A stretch of 64,000 nucleotides of DNA from Rubripirellula reticaptiva (GCF_007860175.1 NZ_SJPX01000002.1:1426001-1490000), one strand, 5' to 3'; positions 27,336 to 37,728 are shown, counted from the stretch's first letter. A program made the numbers and translations. The notes: generated by a model not told the origin, from the sequence alone.

Positions 27336-29078
27336 CTATTTATCTGGTGCAATTGTTTCGGCAATGTTCTGTGCATGATCACGAACTCGGACATAGGCAT
27401 TGAGCGCGGCCAGGAACGCGACACTGACCACCGGCGGAATCGGGCCTGTCGACAGTTCTTCCAAGTGCTTGCGACGCAGCGATTTGACTTCGGCGCGGAC
27501 TCGTTTGGCAGCGGCACTTGTCGCCGCCAACGTATTTCGATTGTCTTTCGCCAATCCATCGTGGACCGCCGCAACATATTCAACGATGTGTCGGTTCAAT
27601 TGCCCCAGATCGGCCCGCTGGGAATCAGTAAACCGAAAGCCATCACGACGAAGCTTGCGGTCAAACTTATCCAGATTGGCGATGTAGTCGCTAATCGACT
27701 CGTACTCGTCAGCGATCCGCAATTGGCGTCTGGCTTCCTCCGCCGTCGCGTGTGAAATATTACCGCCCGACAGTAGTCCCGTCATGAACTCGGCGATTTC
27801 GTCCTGGACGCTATCAAGGATTCGTTCCCGTTGCTTCAAACGATCCGCGAGCGTCTTATCCGGCTCGTCCTCGTTCATCAATTGCAGCAACCAATCCATC
27901 ATTTTCAAGCATCCGTCACCCATTTTCAGGACTTCTTTACGTGACTGTTCGATCGCAAGCAGTGGCGTTTCGAGAATCAAGACATCCAGGTCTGTTAAAC
28001 GTGGTTTCTCTTTGTAAGCTCGCGCAGGAACCGCCCACTCGAGAAACCGCACCATCGGAGTCAAGAACGGCAGAAACAGCAGCGTGTTCGCAATGTTGAA
28101 AACACTATGCGTCGCCGCGATCGCAGCCACCACATTTGGAAACGTCGGGCTGCCGTCAACCATCACTTTTTCAGCAACATCAACTCCGACGATGGACTGA
28201 ATCAAGCCGATGTACCACTGAAAAATTAACGTAATCCAGAATACACCTATGAGATTGAAGATGATGTGAAAGTATGCGGCGCGCCTAGCGTGAGTGGTTG
28301 TCCCAAGCGACGCTAGAAAGGCGGTGATGGTGGTGCCGATGTTCTCCCCAAGCACGAGTGCAGCGGCGGTTGGATAAGAAATGACTCCCTGCGTCGCCAG
28401 CGAGATTGTGATTCCCAGCGTCGCTGAAGAGGACTGAACCAGCGTCGTCAGAATACAGCCAACGGCAGCGCACTTAAGCACTCCCACATAAGTGTCGGCA
28501 TTGAACCTGGCGAACCAAGCCTCGAATTCGGGAATCTCCTTGATGACTGAGCAAGCGTCCTTCATGATTTCCAGCCCAAAGAAAACCATACCAACGCCCA
28601 TCACGAACATTGCCCAGTATCGCCACCGGTCGCCCTTGGAGAACAGGTAAGCGAAGGAGGAAAATCCCAGCAGTGGTAATCCGTACTTGCCAACTTTCAG
28701 TACCAAGATCCATCCGGTGATCGTGGTGCCGATATTGGCCCCCATGATCACTCCGATTCCCTGTGCCAATACCATCACACCACTATTCACAAAGCCCACC
28801 ACCATCACGGTTGTGATCGAGCTGGATTGTACAATGCACGTGACAACGACACCCACCGTGGCAGCCAGGATGCGATTGTTCGTCACCGCACCAATTAGCC
28901 GCCGTAAGCTGCTGCCGGCGACTGCCTGCATTCCGTCGGACATATACTTCATGCCTAGCAGGAAAATTCCCAGCCCGCCGGCGAGGGTGAAAATCATTTC
29001 GATTAGATTGGAAAAGTCCAAAGCATTGTCAGTCAGGTGAGAAGGAACTTTTAATAAGAATCGATGAAGACCGCCCAT
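27336..29078 (-). CDS. Na/phosphate cotransporter family protein with PhoU-like C-terminus
   Basis: 580 residues. The membrane part (about 25-345) holds the duplicated NaPi-II signature: VQSSSITTVMVVGF in the first half and VQSSSATLGITISL in the second, each followed by GENIGTT- or GANIGTT-type segments. Residues about 370-575 are helical with charged heptads (KEVLKMGDGCLKMMDWLLQL, QLRIADEYESISDYIANLDKFDRKL) and match the PhoU-like tail of bacterial YjbB/NptA proteins. It probably moves phosphate across the inner membrane with Na. No pho genes lie beside it. Confidence 0.9.
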   Translation of the reverse strand: MGGLHRFLLKVPSHLTDNALDFSNLIEMIFTLAGGLGIFLLGMKYMSDGMQAVAGSSLRRLIGAVTNNRILAATVGVVVTCIVQSSSITTVMVVGFVNSGVMVLAQGIGVIMGANIGTTITGWILVLKVGKYGLPLLGFSSFAYLFSKGDRWRYWAMFVMGVGMVFFGLEIMKDACSVIKEIPEFEAWFARFNADTYVGVLKCAAVGCILTTLVQSSSATLGITISLATQGVISYPTAAALVLGENIGTTITAFLASLGTTTHARRAAYFHIIFNLIGVFWITLIFQWYIGLIQSIVGVDVAEKVMVDGSPTFPNVVAAIAATHSVFNIANTLLFLPFLTPMVRFLEWAVPARAYKEKPRLTDLDVLILETPLLAIEQSRKEVLKMGDGCLKMMDWLLQLMNEDEPDKTLADRLKQRERILDSVQDEIAEFMTGLLSGGNISHATAEEARRQLRIADEYESISDYIANLDKFDRKLRRDGFRFTDSQRADLGQLNRHIVEYVAAVHDGLAKDNRNTLAATSAAAKRVRAEVKSLRRKHLEELSTGPIPPVVSVAFLAALNAYVRVRDHAQNIAETIAPDK

Positions 29079-29181
29079 TCTACGGCGGGTGAGTTGTTTT
29101 GCAATGAACTGCGAAAATCAGCCAATAACAGCGAAAAGGAGTGGTTTGGACAAAAGTGTCACCCTATTTTCGTGATGGTTG

Positions 29182-29946
29182 CTAGGTGAGTTCTCGAGCA
29201 ACCTGGATCAGACGTTGCAGTTGTGTTCGGTCGGCGATACCGAAACCCACGACACCGTTGTGGAAAATTGCTCCGAAGTCGCAATCACTTGCAGATAGTG
29301 GACACTCAACGACTCGACGCACGGAAGAATGAATCTGGTCGCAGCCGGTCTCTCTGACGATGTCCTCCAGATTTTCAGCTCGCACTCCGCCGCCCACGAC
29401 AATCTCTATCTGGGAGCTGAAATCCCGCACCAGGGTCCGAATTTGTTGCCTTCCCGCGACGGCTGTGCTAGCTCCGCCACTTGTCAGAATGCGGTCAAAT
29501 CCGACATCAATCAGTTGACGAGCCGAAAGTAGCAAATCGGAGGTTCCGTCAAACGCCTTATGGAACACCAGAGTCGTGGTAGCGCATCGGCGACGGATGG
29601 CGGCACATCGCTGGGCATCAATTGTACCGGATGACGTGAGACAGCCGATCGCGATGCCGTTGATTCCCGCGGCCAGCAGAGAGTCGCAGTCTGCCAGCAT
29701 CAGATTGAATTCAGCCTCTGAGTACGTGAAACCAGCTTCACGTGGACGAACCATGGCGACGATCGGCCCGGTGAATGCTTCCCGAGCGGCTGCCACGAGG
29801 CCTGCCGATGGTGTGAGGCCCCCGAGTGCCATGCCACAATTGAGCTCAATCCGATCGACCTGGAGTTCCGCCGCTAGAAGAACATCATCAATGCCACCTG
29901 CACACAATTCGATCAGCAGCCCTGAATGTGCCGACGAGATTGTCAT
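29182..29946 (-). CDS. cutC: CutC family TIM-barrel protein
   Basis: 254 residues, the full family length. The N-terminal LIELCAGGIDDVLLAAELQVDRIELNCGMALGGLTPSAG is the CutC signature, followed by PREAGFTYSEAEF, GINGIAIGCLTSSGTID, VFHKAFDGTSD, ILTSGGAST and VVGGGVRAENLED. The family is traditionally called copper homeostasis protein, but its biochemical role is uncertain and direct evidence for copper handling is thin. It lies alone between the phosphate transporter and an unrecognised membrane protein, with 100 and 218 base gaps. Confidence 0.92.
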   Translation of the reverse strand: MTISSAHSGLLIELCAGGIDDVLLAAELQVDRIELNCGMALGGLTPSAGLVAAAREAFTGPIVAMVRPREAGFTYSEAEFNLMLADCDSLLAAGINGIAIGCLTSSGTIDAQRCAAIRRRCATTTLVFHKAFDGTSDLLLSARQLIDVGFDRILTSGGASTAVAGRQQIRTLVRDFSSQIEIVVGGGVRAENLEDIVRETGCDQIHSSVRRVVECPLSASDCDFGAIFHNGVVGFGIADRTQLQRLIQVARELT

Positions 29947-30164
29947 GCTTGAAATGAATTAGGTTGAAGGTGATAAGATGACAAAGCGTTAGGGTGTGCC
30001 AGTAAAAACGCATTTAACCGCAAGCCGCCCAAATCGCTTTCGCCGTTGCCATTCGGGCAGGAAGAAATTTCGGTGACGACCAATCGAAGCCCATTTCAAT
30101 CGTGCATTGAATGCGGGTCTTCCCAATCGGCGCAAAGGGGTCAGGTACGAATAGCGTTGTCCAT

Positions 30165-32366
30165 TTAGGCAGTCCCCAAGAACCGGTTTCCAATTCGATA
30201 CCCAGCGTTTCGAAACGGAACCAGGCCAACAAACAGCGACGTTGCAAATGTCGCCAGGACGATGTTATTAGGGTGCATCCCCATTACATCAGCCCAATCG
30301 GCATTCCAAATGTATTGGTACAAGACGCAGGCAATCAGCCATGCGATCAAACACGAACACAGTACCGCGCCGACGGCATAGACCCAACGCCAACGAACCA
30401 GCGCCAGCATCAACACGCTCAGGAAGATCAAGTTGAACTGGAACAGCAGCGGCTCCATGAAGTTGATGCTAGGAATATCTCCGAGCGTGGGGATCAACAA
30501 ACGAATCGCCGCAAATACCATCGACGCCGCTGCGGTAATCAAGAACATATCGCGAATCGGCCAACGGCTTTGCTGATCGTTGCCGATTGTGACGTGCCTA
30601 GCTGATCGATGTTGGCCAGAATTACGCAACTGGTCAGAATGCCGCAACTGGTCGGGCGGAAAGTAGCTGATTCGACACCCCGCAAAACGAAGGAACATCA
30701 GGGCCGCAGCTGCGACTACCAGGGGCGTGCTGACGGACACGATCGCCATCGTCGCATGCTGGGGCGCATCGCGGAAACAATACGCCAAAATAAAACCGAT
30801 CGAAACAAACACGATCGCTACCGGCAGGATACGGCGAGTCCAAACGGCTTGCCCCCAACAAAACCGTGCCACTGCCATCGCCAACATCGCCATCGATATC
30901 CCCTGCGCGTACTGGAAGGGCGGCCGATACAAATCAGTCGAATCTCCGACAAGAACCACACGCGCCACCAAGGCGATCATCGGCAATCCGAGCAGTTTCA
31001 ATGAATCGAGTACAAGCCACTTCGGCGGCCCGCCTTCTGCAGCGATCGCTTCATACCGATGCTTTGAATCACGCAGCCATGCCACCATCCAGACGACGTA
31101 TCCGATCAAGGCGACCGGAAATACCCACCCGACCCACGCGTACGGCCGAATCGCATCGATCATCTGACCCGAATTGACGTCGTAGACTTCGACCGATCCA
31201 CCCAGCCGTGTCATGGAAACGGCAAGTCGATCGGGACCGAGTAAATGTGATACCCAACGGCCCTTGCCAGCAACGGAAATCTTACATCGCACGACGGACT
31301 TCGATTCCCCATCGCTCGCGACCCGCGTCACCGCAACATAATCAGGGCTATACCAAATCGTCTGACCATCCCATTGGCCGTCCACATGCCAGTCACCCCG
31401 ATCATCAGGTTCCGCGAGCATCACTTCACGGATCGCGTCATAGTACTTCGTTGTTCCGCCTTGATCGAAGACAAACATTTCGCCTCTGACCTTGAAGCTT
31501 GATTTCAAAGGATCGAACCCAACCGGCAATGCAACCGTTTGTTGCAACGATCCATCATCCGAGGAACGAATCTCCAGTCCTGTTCGCTCCTCCGACACGG
31601 TGATGATTGGCAAACCCGATTTAGTGTAGCTGAACTCCGGCTTCTCCCCCGCTACCCAGCGTGCCAACTCCTTGGGGCCCTCGACGGCGTCAAGTTCGTA
31701 AAGAACATTCTCTAGTATGTCACGCGTCTTCGCGGGACCAGTCCCCTTGGCAGTTCCGACTGGCGCAGGCACCACGACACGCTTTGGCTCGACGGTATGA
31801 ACGTGATTGGTACCTTCAATCTCGTACCAGTGATCCGAAACGTTCAACGGGAACGTACGAAACTTGGCGTTCTTCATGTCTGCAAAGTCGACCAGCCCAA
31901 TCTGTTTTCGATCGGTCGAAACATGGATCGTGCCCAAACTTCCCCAGGCCTTGAACCTACCGAATTTGATCGACTTGGACTCGATCACTTCACCCGTCTT
32001 CACATCACGCCATTCGAACCACCGTTGCGTGACATCGCTCATGTCGATCGATTTGGTCGGATAGATCGCTTGAATCAACAACCGGTTACCGTCGACCAAG
32101 ATCATGGGTGACGAAATGCCGCGTCCTTGCACCGGTCGGTACACACGATGCTCTTCGAAGTCGACCACTGCGGATTCGGTGATCACGGACGGTGTCAGCG
32201 GTGAACTGTAAGAGGACGCCGACATCAACATCTTGGGCGGATCACCATAGATCCCATTGAAATGCCCTTGGCATACATTGATCGCTGGCACATACCAAAC
32301 CAGAACTGCCCACACCAGCAGAACAACAAACAGGCCTCCGCGAATCAACCAAGACGAACGCAACAA
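30165..32366 (-). CDS. Unrecognised large membrane protein, extracytoplasmic domain plus about nine C-terminal helices
   Basis: 733 residues from a TTG start; no ATG precedes the first membrane helix (about 8-28) in this frame. Residues 35-385 lie between helices and read like a beta-rich, possibly propeller domain (HVSTDRKQIGLVDF, LEIRSSDDGSLQQTVALP, DRLAVSMTRLGGSVEVYDVNSGQMID). Residues 388-725 contain about nine hydrophobic helices, for example VFPVALIGYVVWMVAWL, ILPVAIVFVSIGFILAYCF and VYAVGAVLCSCLIAWLIACVLY. A short duplicated motif (DQLRHS/DQLRNS) sits in a loop near 580. I do not recognise a family. Long planctomycete proteins with this propeller-then-helices pattern are usually annotated hypothetical. 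No operon partner is evident. Confidence 0.7.
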   Translation of the reverse strand: MLRSSWLIRGGLFVVLLVWAVLVWYVPAINVCQGHFNGIYGDPPKMLMSASSYSSPLTPSVITESAVVDFEEHRVYRPVQGRGISSPMILVDGNRLLIQAIYPTKSIDMSDVTQRWFEWRDVKTGEVIESKSIKFGRFKAWGSLGTIHVSTDRKQIGLVDFADMKNAKFRTFPLNVSDHWYEIEGTNHVHTVEPKRVVVPAPVGTAKGTGPAKTRDILENVLYELDAVEGPKELARWVAGEKPEFSYTKSGLPIITVSEERTGLEIRSSDDGSLQQTVALPVGFDPLKSSFKVRGEMFVFDQGGTTKYYDAIREVMLAEPDDRGDWHVDGQWDGQTIWYSPDYVAVTRVASDGESKSVVRCKISVAGKGRWVSHLLGPDRLAVSMTRLGGSVEVYDVNSGQMIDAIRPYAWVGWVFPVALIGYVVWMVAWLRDSKHRYEAIAAEGGPPKWLVLDSLKLLGLPMIALVARVVLVGDSTDLYRPPFQYAQGISMAMLAMAVARFCWGQAVWTRRILPVAIVFVSIGFILAYCFRDAPQHATMAIVSVSTPLVVAAAALMFLRFAGCRISYFPPDQLRHSDQLRNSGQHRSARHVTIGNDQQSRWPIRDMFLITAAASMVFAAIRLLIPTLGDIPSINFMEPLLFQFNLIFLSVLMLALVRWRWVYAVGAVLCSCLIAWLIACVLYQYIWNADWADVMGMHPNNIVLATFATSLFVGLVPFRNAGYRIGNRFLGTA

Positions 32367-32526
32367 CGAATTCTCGATGGGTTAAGGTTGGGAGGATGAG
32401 GAGACTCCGGCGGCGTCTTGATACAAAGCATCCGGAATCGAACAGGAACGCCGGGCACGGTGCTGACAGGAAGACACTGACCGAAAAATTTAGGAGCCAA
32501 AGCCTCGCCGCCAATCGCATCGTTTG

Positions 32527-34119
32527 TCAGTGAGCGACTTCTCTAACCGCCCAATCGATGCCTCGCTTCAATAGTTCATTGAACTCGGGTTGCTCAAAAT
32601 CTTTGGTGTGGCCCAACGAAGTGTAAAACGATCGGCCACCGTCGCTTCGCTGATACGTCCATGCGACCGGTTCGGCTGGGTGTCCGTCGACTTTTCCATT
32701 AAGGATAACGGCGGCGGTTTTCGCAACCGGCGAGACCACGTACAACGAACCGCCGGCTTGAAACGGTTTAGGTTTCCATCCGCTGGCCAGCGGATGGGCG
32801 TCCGCATTTGCCAACTCAATCGCGGGTTTCAAATCGTTGCCGTAGTGGTTGGTGTAGTTACCGCCGAATACTGTCGCATCGAATTCCGGCCAACTGACGC
32901 AACCTTCCGGGGGCTGTTGGCCTCGCAGCGAAAACGCGTGGCTGGCGGTGCGGATCCCAACCACTGGTTTGCCCGATTGGACGAAACGTTGCACGATTTC
33001 CAACTGATCGGCGGGAAGCGTGCGGCGACGAACGGAGATCAGCAACGCATCCGCCTCGGACATTTGATCGAGACCTGGAAATCGATTCTTATCATCGGCG
33101 CGGGGAAAGAACCAGGACACTCGATAGTCCGTCCCCAGCATCTCGAGTGCAAAACGCGGTAACGTTTCGCTGGTTCGGTATTCTGCCTCACCAACCATGA
33201 TTGCCAAATGAGGCCGTCGGTCGTTTCGAAAACGAAACGGTTTACCGCCGAGAATTTGATCGCTACTGATTGTCGGGCAAACATGCCTTTCGATATGGTC
33301 GACAATCAAGTCGGTGCCCGTGAAGTGGCTGACATAAGGTTTGGCCGCAGGGTTGTACATCGTGTCGGTCAGATCTCGCATCAAGACAACATTCTTTCCA
33401 GCCATCGCCATGCGGCGTAATCCAAATGGTCGCCCCAGTACACACATGTTGGTATGCACGCCGGTAAGTATCACATTCTTGATTCCAAGTTCTTGCAGTA
33501 TGTTCCAGATTTCGGTGCCAGAATCGCTAATGAAATCTTTCGATTGATCGATGGTGATCGCGTCCATTTGTTTCATCCATGGACTGAGCGGGTTCCGCCC
33601 GCTCGCTTCGAGCTTCTTAGCCCAAGCAGCGTGCTCTTGCGGACTATCGTCTTCACCGCCATCGCTTTGATCGATCGGATAGACTGCCATTTCCGACGCC
33701 GAAATTTCAGTACACCAATCCGCAATTTTCGGCGGATGGTCGCTGGCAGGTTTTGCGTCGAGTGCTCGCTTCCTGGCCCGGGTATCTTCATAGGCTGCCG
33801 TGCAACCGCTTGGCGCGTGAATGATCGTCACTCCGGCATCACGGACTTTGCCTACCAAGCGTTCCAAGCGGGGTGCAAACTCGGTGGCACGTTGCACCGC
33901 ACGGTAACAATGATGCGCATCCCACATATCACAGACGATCAGAGCGGTTTCGCTGGGTGACCAAGTGGCGTCCTTTTCCAAGCGATGGTAAATCCCACTG
34001 CCTGACTGCGTCTCGACTTGATGCCGAAGCCGCAAGGGGATGGCCTCTGCTCCGCGACAATTCGACAATGAGGCAATCGACAGCAAGCTAACGAAATGCA
34101 AGATAAAAAAACGTGTCAC
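32527..34119 (-). CDS. Secreted isochorismatase-like hydrolase fused to a ThuA-like domain
   Basis: 530 residues from a GTG start with GGTGGGA upstream. A signal peptide covers 1-23. Residues about 55-285 are an isochorismatase-fold cysteine hydrolase; its triad appears intact as Asp64 (VCDMWD), Lys194 (DQSKDF) and Cys226 (TGVHTNMCVLGRP). Residues about 303-528 match the ThuA/trehalose-utilisation fold (HLAIMVGEAEYRTSETLPRFA, YRVSWFFP, DALLISVRRRTLP, GIRTASHAF, YTSLGHTKDFEQPEF). Both domains may act on small molecules in the periplasm; the fusion suggests consecutive steps, but no substrate can be assigned. It is divergent from the xylonate dehydratase. Confidence 0.87.
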   Translation of the reverse strand: MTRFFILHFVSLLSIASLSNCRGAEAIPLRLRHQVETQSGSGIYHRLEKDATWSPSETALIVCDMWDAHHCYRAVQRATEFAPRLERLVGKVRDAGVTIIHAPSGCTAAYEDTRARKRALDAKPASDHPPKIADWCTEISASEMAVYPIDQSDGGEDDSPQEHAAWAKKLEASGRNPLSPWMKQMDAITIDQSKDFISDSGTEIWNILQELGIKNVILTGVHTNMCVLGRPFGLRRMAMAGKNVVLMRDLTDTMYNPAAKPYVSHFTGTDLIVDHIERHVCPTISSDQILGGKPFRFRNDRRPHLAIMVGEAEYRTSETLPRFALEMLGTDYRVSWFFPRADDKNRFPGLDQMSEADALLISVRRRTLPADQLEIVQRFVQSGKPVVGIRTASHAFSLRGQQPPEGCVSWPEFDATVFGGNYTNHYGNDLKPAIELANADAHPLASGWKPKPFQAGGSLYVVSPVAKTAAVILNGKVDGHPAEPVAWTYQRSDGGRSFYTSLGHTKDFEQPEFNELLKRGIDWAVREVAH

Positions 34120-34427
34120 GTTGATCCCACCGATTCAAGAAAGGAGGTGCCGCCAAGGAACGACGATATCCCAAACACCGATCGAGCCGATTGCAAAGCA
34201 GGGTTGCTAATCGAATAGGCGTTCGATCCCCGCCGCTAATCATACCGTCTGTGGGATTGCGAGGCGTCTTCGTCCATTCGCAGCAAACGTACATCGATCG
34301 GACAATCGTAAAATCCACAAACTAGTGAGCTCCATCGCGGCGGCTTGTGGACATTTTGACGAATGTCATGCATCGTGAAGCCGTGCGGACCTTGGAACCT
34401 CGCGCGTTTAAGATACGATTGACGGCT
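34120..34427. other. 308-base intergenic region between divergent genes
   Basis: It separates the minus-strand isochorismatase-ThuA gene from the plus-strand xylonate dehydratase gene, so it should hold both promoters. I found no strong sigma-70 boxes, long inverted repeat or RNA-like structure. An open plus-strand frame from 34347 reaches the dehydratase in phase, but its residues are not family-like, so the start was placed at 34428. Confidence 0.5.
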
Positions 34428-36365
34428 ATGAAACAATACTTTGAATCACTTGACCCTGACACGATCCTGACTCATGCAAAGGGACCAACAGGTTCATTGC
34501 CGTTGTCCGACGAAATTCTTCGCCAGTGGACCAGCGGTGATATCTTTGGTTTGACGCAAAGCGTCGGCATGGGATTTGATCCGCGGCGAGTTCTGGGCGA
34601 CCAGTTTTTGATACTCAGCACTCAGGGTGGCGTCCGGGCACCGGACGGCCAACCGATTGCGCTGGGCTATCACACCGGTCACTGGGAAGTTGGGTTGCTG
34701 GTCCAAGCAGCGGCCGAACAGATCTGTCGACATGACGGCGTTCCCTTTGCTGCATTCGTCAGCGACCCCTGTGACGGCCGGACGCAGGGGACCAAAGGCA
34801 TGTTTGATTCGTTGCCTTACCGCAACGACGCTGCCATCGTGATGCGGCGACTGATTCGTTCATTGCCACAGCGAAAGGGAGTCATCGGCATCGCGACCTG
34901 TGACAAGGGACTGCCCGCGATGATGATGGCGCTGGCCGGAACAAGGCACTTGGCAAATGTGTTGGTTCCCGGCGGTGTAACGCTGCCGCCAACGACCGGG
35001 GAAGACGCGGGCAAGGTCCAGACAATCGGTGCGCGATACACCAAGGGTGAGATGACATTGGAAGAAGCGTCGCTAGAAGGCTGCCGTGCCTGTGGGACGC
35101 CCGGCGGCGGTTGCCAATTCTTAGGCACCGCGGCGACCAGCCAAGTCGTCGCCGAAGCACTCGGGATGACGGTGCCGCATGCGGCCCTTGCCCCGAGCGG
35201 ACAACCGATCTGGACCCAACTGGCACGCGACTCGGCCGACGCGTCCCTGGGCATGGTCGAGCGAGGCGAAACGATGGCCGACATTTTGACTGATGATGCA
35301 CTCTTCAACGCGATGCTGGTTCATGCGGCCGTCGGCGGCAGCACCAACTTGCTGCTGCACATTCCTGCGATCGCACACGCCGCAGGACTGAAACGACCTG
35401 ATGCGGCAGCCTTTCGCGAGATCAATCGCTTGGTGCCTCGGTTCGTCGACTGTCTGCCGAACGGCCCCGTCGGTCACCCCACGGTGCAAATGTTCTTGGC
35501 TGGCGGTGTCCCCGAAGTGGCGCTGCATCTGCGCCGACTGGGATTGCTGAAAACGCAAGCTCGCACTGTCACGGGCATGACCTGGGATGAACTTCTTGAT
35601 CGGTGGGAAACGAGCCCGCGCCGCGAAGTTTGCCGCGATCGATTGCGTGACGCCGATGGCATCGATCCGGACGACGTCATCATGACACCGTCGGTCGCGA
35701 AGACTCGCGGGCTTACCAGCACGGTCTGCTTTCCGACGGGCAACTTGTGCCCCGAAGGCTCTGTGATCAAAGCAACGTCGATCGATCCGGATGTGATTGA
35801 CGATGATGGCGTGTATCGCAATTGCGGGCGTGCCAGAGTGTTCGTTGCCGAACGCGATGCGATTGCCGCGATCAAGGGGCAAACCGATCGACCGATCAAA
35901 GCTGGCGACGTGATCGTGTTGATTGGTCGCGGGCCGATCGGATGCGGCATGGAAGAGACGTATCAGATCACGTCGGCGCTAAAGTACTTGTCGTTTGGCA
36001 AGCAAGTCGCGTTGATCACCGACGCACGGTTTTCGGGCGTCAGCACCGGTGCTTGCATCGGTCACGTTGGCCCCGAAGCACTTGCCGGCGGCCCAATCGC
36101 CAAGGTCCGTGATGGCGACCTGATTGATATCGTGATCGACCGAAATGAAATGATCGGGCATGTGAATCTTGTCAGCGAAGATCCATCGATGACAGCCAAG
36201 CAAATTCTTAACCATCGGTCCCCTCACCCTGATCTGCAAGTCGAACCGGACATGCCCGACGACACCAAACTGTGGGCAGCTCTGCAACAAGTCGGCGGTG
36301 GCACCTGGGGCGGATGCGTCTACGACGTTGACGACATTGTTCGAAAGCTGCGCGGCGACGATTGA
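34428..36365 (+). CDS. D-xylonate dehydratase, YjhG/YagF family
   Basis: 645 residues from the ATG at 34428, matching the usual length of about 655. It belongs to the IlvD/Edd superfamily. Characteristic blocks are [71 protein letters not shown], the cysteine-rich [18 protein letters not shown], and [24 protein letters not shown]. They align closely with what I recall of E. coli YjhG and YagF, which dehydrate D-xylonate to 2-keto-3-deoxy-xylonate. Cys in the DPCDG, ATCDKG and CQFLG segments should hold the Fe-S cluster. The next two steps of the route appear to be encoded at 14584-17132. The AMP-ligase gene follows after 39 bases. Confidence 0.92.
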   Translation: MKQYFESLDPDTILTHAKGPTGSLPLSDEILRQWTSGDIFGLTQSVGMGFDPRRVLGDQFLILSTQGGVRAPDGQPIALGYHTGHWEVGLLVQAAAEQICRHDGVPFAAFVSDPCDGRTQGTKGMFDSLPYRNDAAIVMRRLIRSLPQRKGVIGIATCDKGLPAMMMALAGTRHLANVLVPGGVTLPPTTGEDAGKVQTIGARYTKGEMTLEEASLEGCRACGTPGGGCQFLGTAATSQVVAEALGMTVPHAALAPSGQPIWTQLARDSADASLGMVERGETMADILTDDALFNAMLVHAAVGGSTNLLLHIPAIAHAAGLKRPDAAAFREINRLVPRFVDCLPNGPVGHPTVQMFLAGGVPEVALHLRRLGLLKTQARTVTGMTWDELLDRWETSPRREVCRDRLRDADGIDPDDVIMTPSVAKTRGLTSTVCFPTGNLCPEGSVIKATSIDPDVIDDDGVYRNCGRARVFVAERDAIAAIKGQTDRPIKAGDVIVLIGRGPIGCGMEETYQITSALKYLSFGKQVALITDARFSGVSTGACIGHVGPEALAGGPIAKVRDGDLIDIVIDRNEMIGHVNLVSEDPSMTAKQILNHRSPHPDLQVEPDMPDDTKLWAALQQVGGGTWGGCVYDVDDIVRKLRGDD

Positions 36366-36404
36366 AATCGGCTACCATTTTGCTTTGCATCACGCGAGAA
36401 AAAA

Positions 36405-37697
36405 GTGCCCTACCGACGTCTAATTGATGCCTTTGATTTTCACGTCGCCGATCGTGGCGACGCGGTCGCTTTGATCGCTCGCTCGCGCTCTTCGGGTCAG
36501 TTGATCACGTCAACTTGGAAACAGCTTGACCGTTTGATCCACGAGCGATCAGCATTCTTTGCAAACCGCCACTTCGGTCACGCCCACCCCGACAACTCGC
36601 ACGAGCAAGTCGTCGATATTCTGGCAATGATGCGATACGGAGTGATGGAAGCTTGTGTTGATCCTGAACTGATCTCCGTTGATGAAATGCAAACGGCATC
36701 GCCAGAGGCAGCGCTCGTCCTGCAAACCAGCGGCACCACGTCGACGCCCAAGGGAGTCGTCTTGACGCACACGAACTTGCTTGGCAACGCGGCTGCAAAA
36801 TTGACGGCCGTCCCTCAATCAACCGACGACGTGCGGCTGACCGTCCTACCGCTTTCGCATGCGTACGCCCGTACAAGCGACTTTGGTACTTGGATGATCA
36901 GCGGTTGCAAGTTGGCAGTGACCCTTGGGTTTGATGGGCTGCGTGATTTTGCGCCGATCGTGCATCCAACCCTGATGAATGTCGTGCCATCGATCGCCTA
37001 TCAATTGCTTGATTCCGACACCGACCTCGCCGCGATGGGATTGGGCCGACTGCGATTGCTCGGCTGTGGCGGCGCACCGATTTCGGCGGTCACGTTTGAT
37101 CTGTTCAAACGACTCGGCATCACCGTGATTCAAGGATACGGATTGACCGAAACCGGGCCAGTGATCTGCAGTGCGACGCCTGAGAATGCGACGGCTGGTT
37201 TGGTTGGTGATTTTGTTGACGGATGGCAACACGAAATCCGTAGCGGTGAACTGTACGTCCGCGGGCCGCATGTGATGCAGGGCTACTGGAACGACGAAAC
37301 TGCAACGCGAGCGAAAATCGACTCGGGCGGCTGGCTGCGAACGGGAGACTTAGTCGAGCGTGATGAAGAGACCGGACAGCTCCGTATTCTCGGCCGAGTG
37401 GATGATGTGTTGGTGATGGACAACGGCCGAAAGATCTCACCCAATTCGATTCAGCGCGACCTTGAACAAGTCGCCGGCGTGAACCACGCGATGTTGGTTT
37501 GGCGGGGGCGACTGGAATGCTGGATCGATGGAGACATGAACGAAGATTCGATTCGAAAAACTCTCAGCCAGTATCCCCATTGTCGCCACGCGACGCTTCA
37601 TCGCTTCGATCCGCCTCTGTCGGCCGAGCATGCCGAGCTAACCGCCAAGGGAACGATCCGACGAAACGCGATCATGGCCAGATGGAATAGCGAGTGA
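36405..37697 (+). CDS. Compact AMP-forming acyl-CoA synthetase-like ligase
   Basis: 430 residues from a GTG start with GAGA upstream. It is a class I adenylate-forming enzyme. The phosphate loop is LVLQTSGTTSTPKGVVLTH near 105, A5 is GYGLTETGPV, A7 is GWLRTGDLVERDEE, A8 is GRVDDVLVMDNGRKISP, and the C-terminal Lys loop is TAKGTIRR. All catalytic blocks are therefore present. It is short because about 70 residues of the usual N-terminal subdomain, before the P-loop, are missing, and the C-terminal domain is lean. Substrate unknown, perhaps a fatty or aromatic acid. It is 39 bases after the xylonate dehydratase gene. Confidence 0.85.
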   Translation: MPYRRLIDAFDFHVADRGDAVALIARSRSSGQLITSTWKQLDRLIHERSAFFANRHFGHAHPDNSHEQVVDILAMMRYGVMEACVDPELISVDEMQTASPEAALVLQTSGTTSTPKGVVLTHTNLLGNAAAKLTAVPQSTDDVRLTVLPLSHAYARTSDFGTWMISGCKLAVTLGFDGLRDFAPIVHPTLMNVVPSIAYQLLDSDTDLAAMGLGRLRLLGCGGAPISAVTFDLFKRLGITVIQGYGLTETGPVICSATPENATAGLVGDFVDGWQHEIRSGELYVRGPHVMQGYWNDETATRAKIDSGGWLRTGDLVERDEETGQLRILGRVDDVLVMDNGRKISPNSIQRDLEQVAGVNHAMLVWRGRLECWIDGDMNEDSIRKTLSQYPHCRHATLHRFDPPLSAEHAELTAKGTIRRNAIMARWNSE

Positions 37698-37728
37698 AGG
37701 CCAAATGAGTGAAGGGCAGGGGAGTGAT

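Noticed and set aside
30014-30247. 77-codon minus-strand frame after the 733-residue protein gene
   Set aside because: It overlaps the end of that gene out of frame and has no recognisable motif. The part outside (30014-30164) could be a remnant, but the evidence is too thin.
30601-30660. Near-repeats of a GCAACTGGTC word inside the 733-residue gene
   Set aside because: Two imperfect copies encoding DQLR-type motifs; too short and too few to be a repeat array or CRISPR.
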